Below are positions 46,646-64,000 of a stretch of DNA of 64,000 bases, one piece after another. The position numbers and the translations under genes were made by a program. The notes below the pieces were generated by a model. That model was not told where the DNA came from. It saw only the letters and a program-made list of their open reading frames with translations, and made no database searches. Position 1 is the stretch's first letter; every line of letters starts with the position of its first letter. This DNA is from Struthio camelus (Eukaryota > Chordata > Aves > Struthioniformes > Struthionidae), in NCBI RefSeq assembly GCF_040807025.1, contig NC_090981.1, forward strand, positions 66,721,645 to 66,785,644, written 5' to 3'.

Positions 46646-64000
<17,355 letters not shown>

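Overview
This is vertebrate nuclear DNA, almost certainly from a bird. Coding sequence is split into short exons with GT-AG introns. The recognisable interspersed repeats are short, 5'-truncated CR1 LINE tails of the avian type. There is one classic CpG island. No bacterial, organellar or viral gene organisation is present. I could reconstruct two protein-coding genes base by base; both lie on the minus strand.

Region by region: (1) 1-21340 is non-coding flank downstream of ACAA2. It holds three CR1 tails, simple repeats and no exon I could support. (2) 21340-41300 is the complete ACAA2 gene (mitochondrial 3-ketoacyl-CoA thiolase). Its ten coding exons have consistent phases, join to 397 codons plus stop, and keep all three thiolase signatures. 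(3) 40820-41900 is the CpG island at the ACAA2 5' end, with a CGG repeat just before the ATG, GC boxes, a palindromic RFX-type X-box and a possible divergent plus-strand splice donor. (4) 41900-46645 is the gap between the two genes and probably includes MYO5B 3' UTR. (5) 46646-62737 holds the last eleven coding exons of MYO5B (myosin Vb): the end of the coiled coil and the whole globular tail domain, 533 complete codons plus stop in one open frame. The motor, IQ motifs and most of the coiled coil lie beyond the right edge. (6) 62738-64000 is MYO5B intron with a CR1 scrap.

From general knowledge, MYO5B and ACAA2 are also tail-to-head neighbours on human 18q21.1, and that segment corresponds to the avian Z chromosome. 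The window is therefore probably Z-linked (inference). The two genes are functionally unrelated: ACAA2 does the last step of mitochondrial beta-oxidation, and MYO5B moves RAB11-positive recycling endosomes along actin.

I found no new multi-gene system. The observations most worth following are sequence-level: an AATAAA hexamer inside the last codons of MYO5B, followed by a genomic A21 tract in its 3' UTR; Phe at the MYO5B position equivalent to human Tyr1714 (a RAB11 contact); a weak donor on an in-frame ACAA2 exon; and the X-box/divergent transcript question in the CpG island. Comparisons with human proteins are from memory, not from a search.
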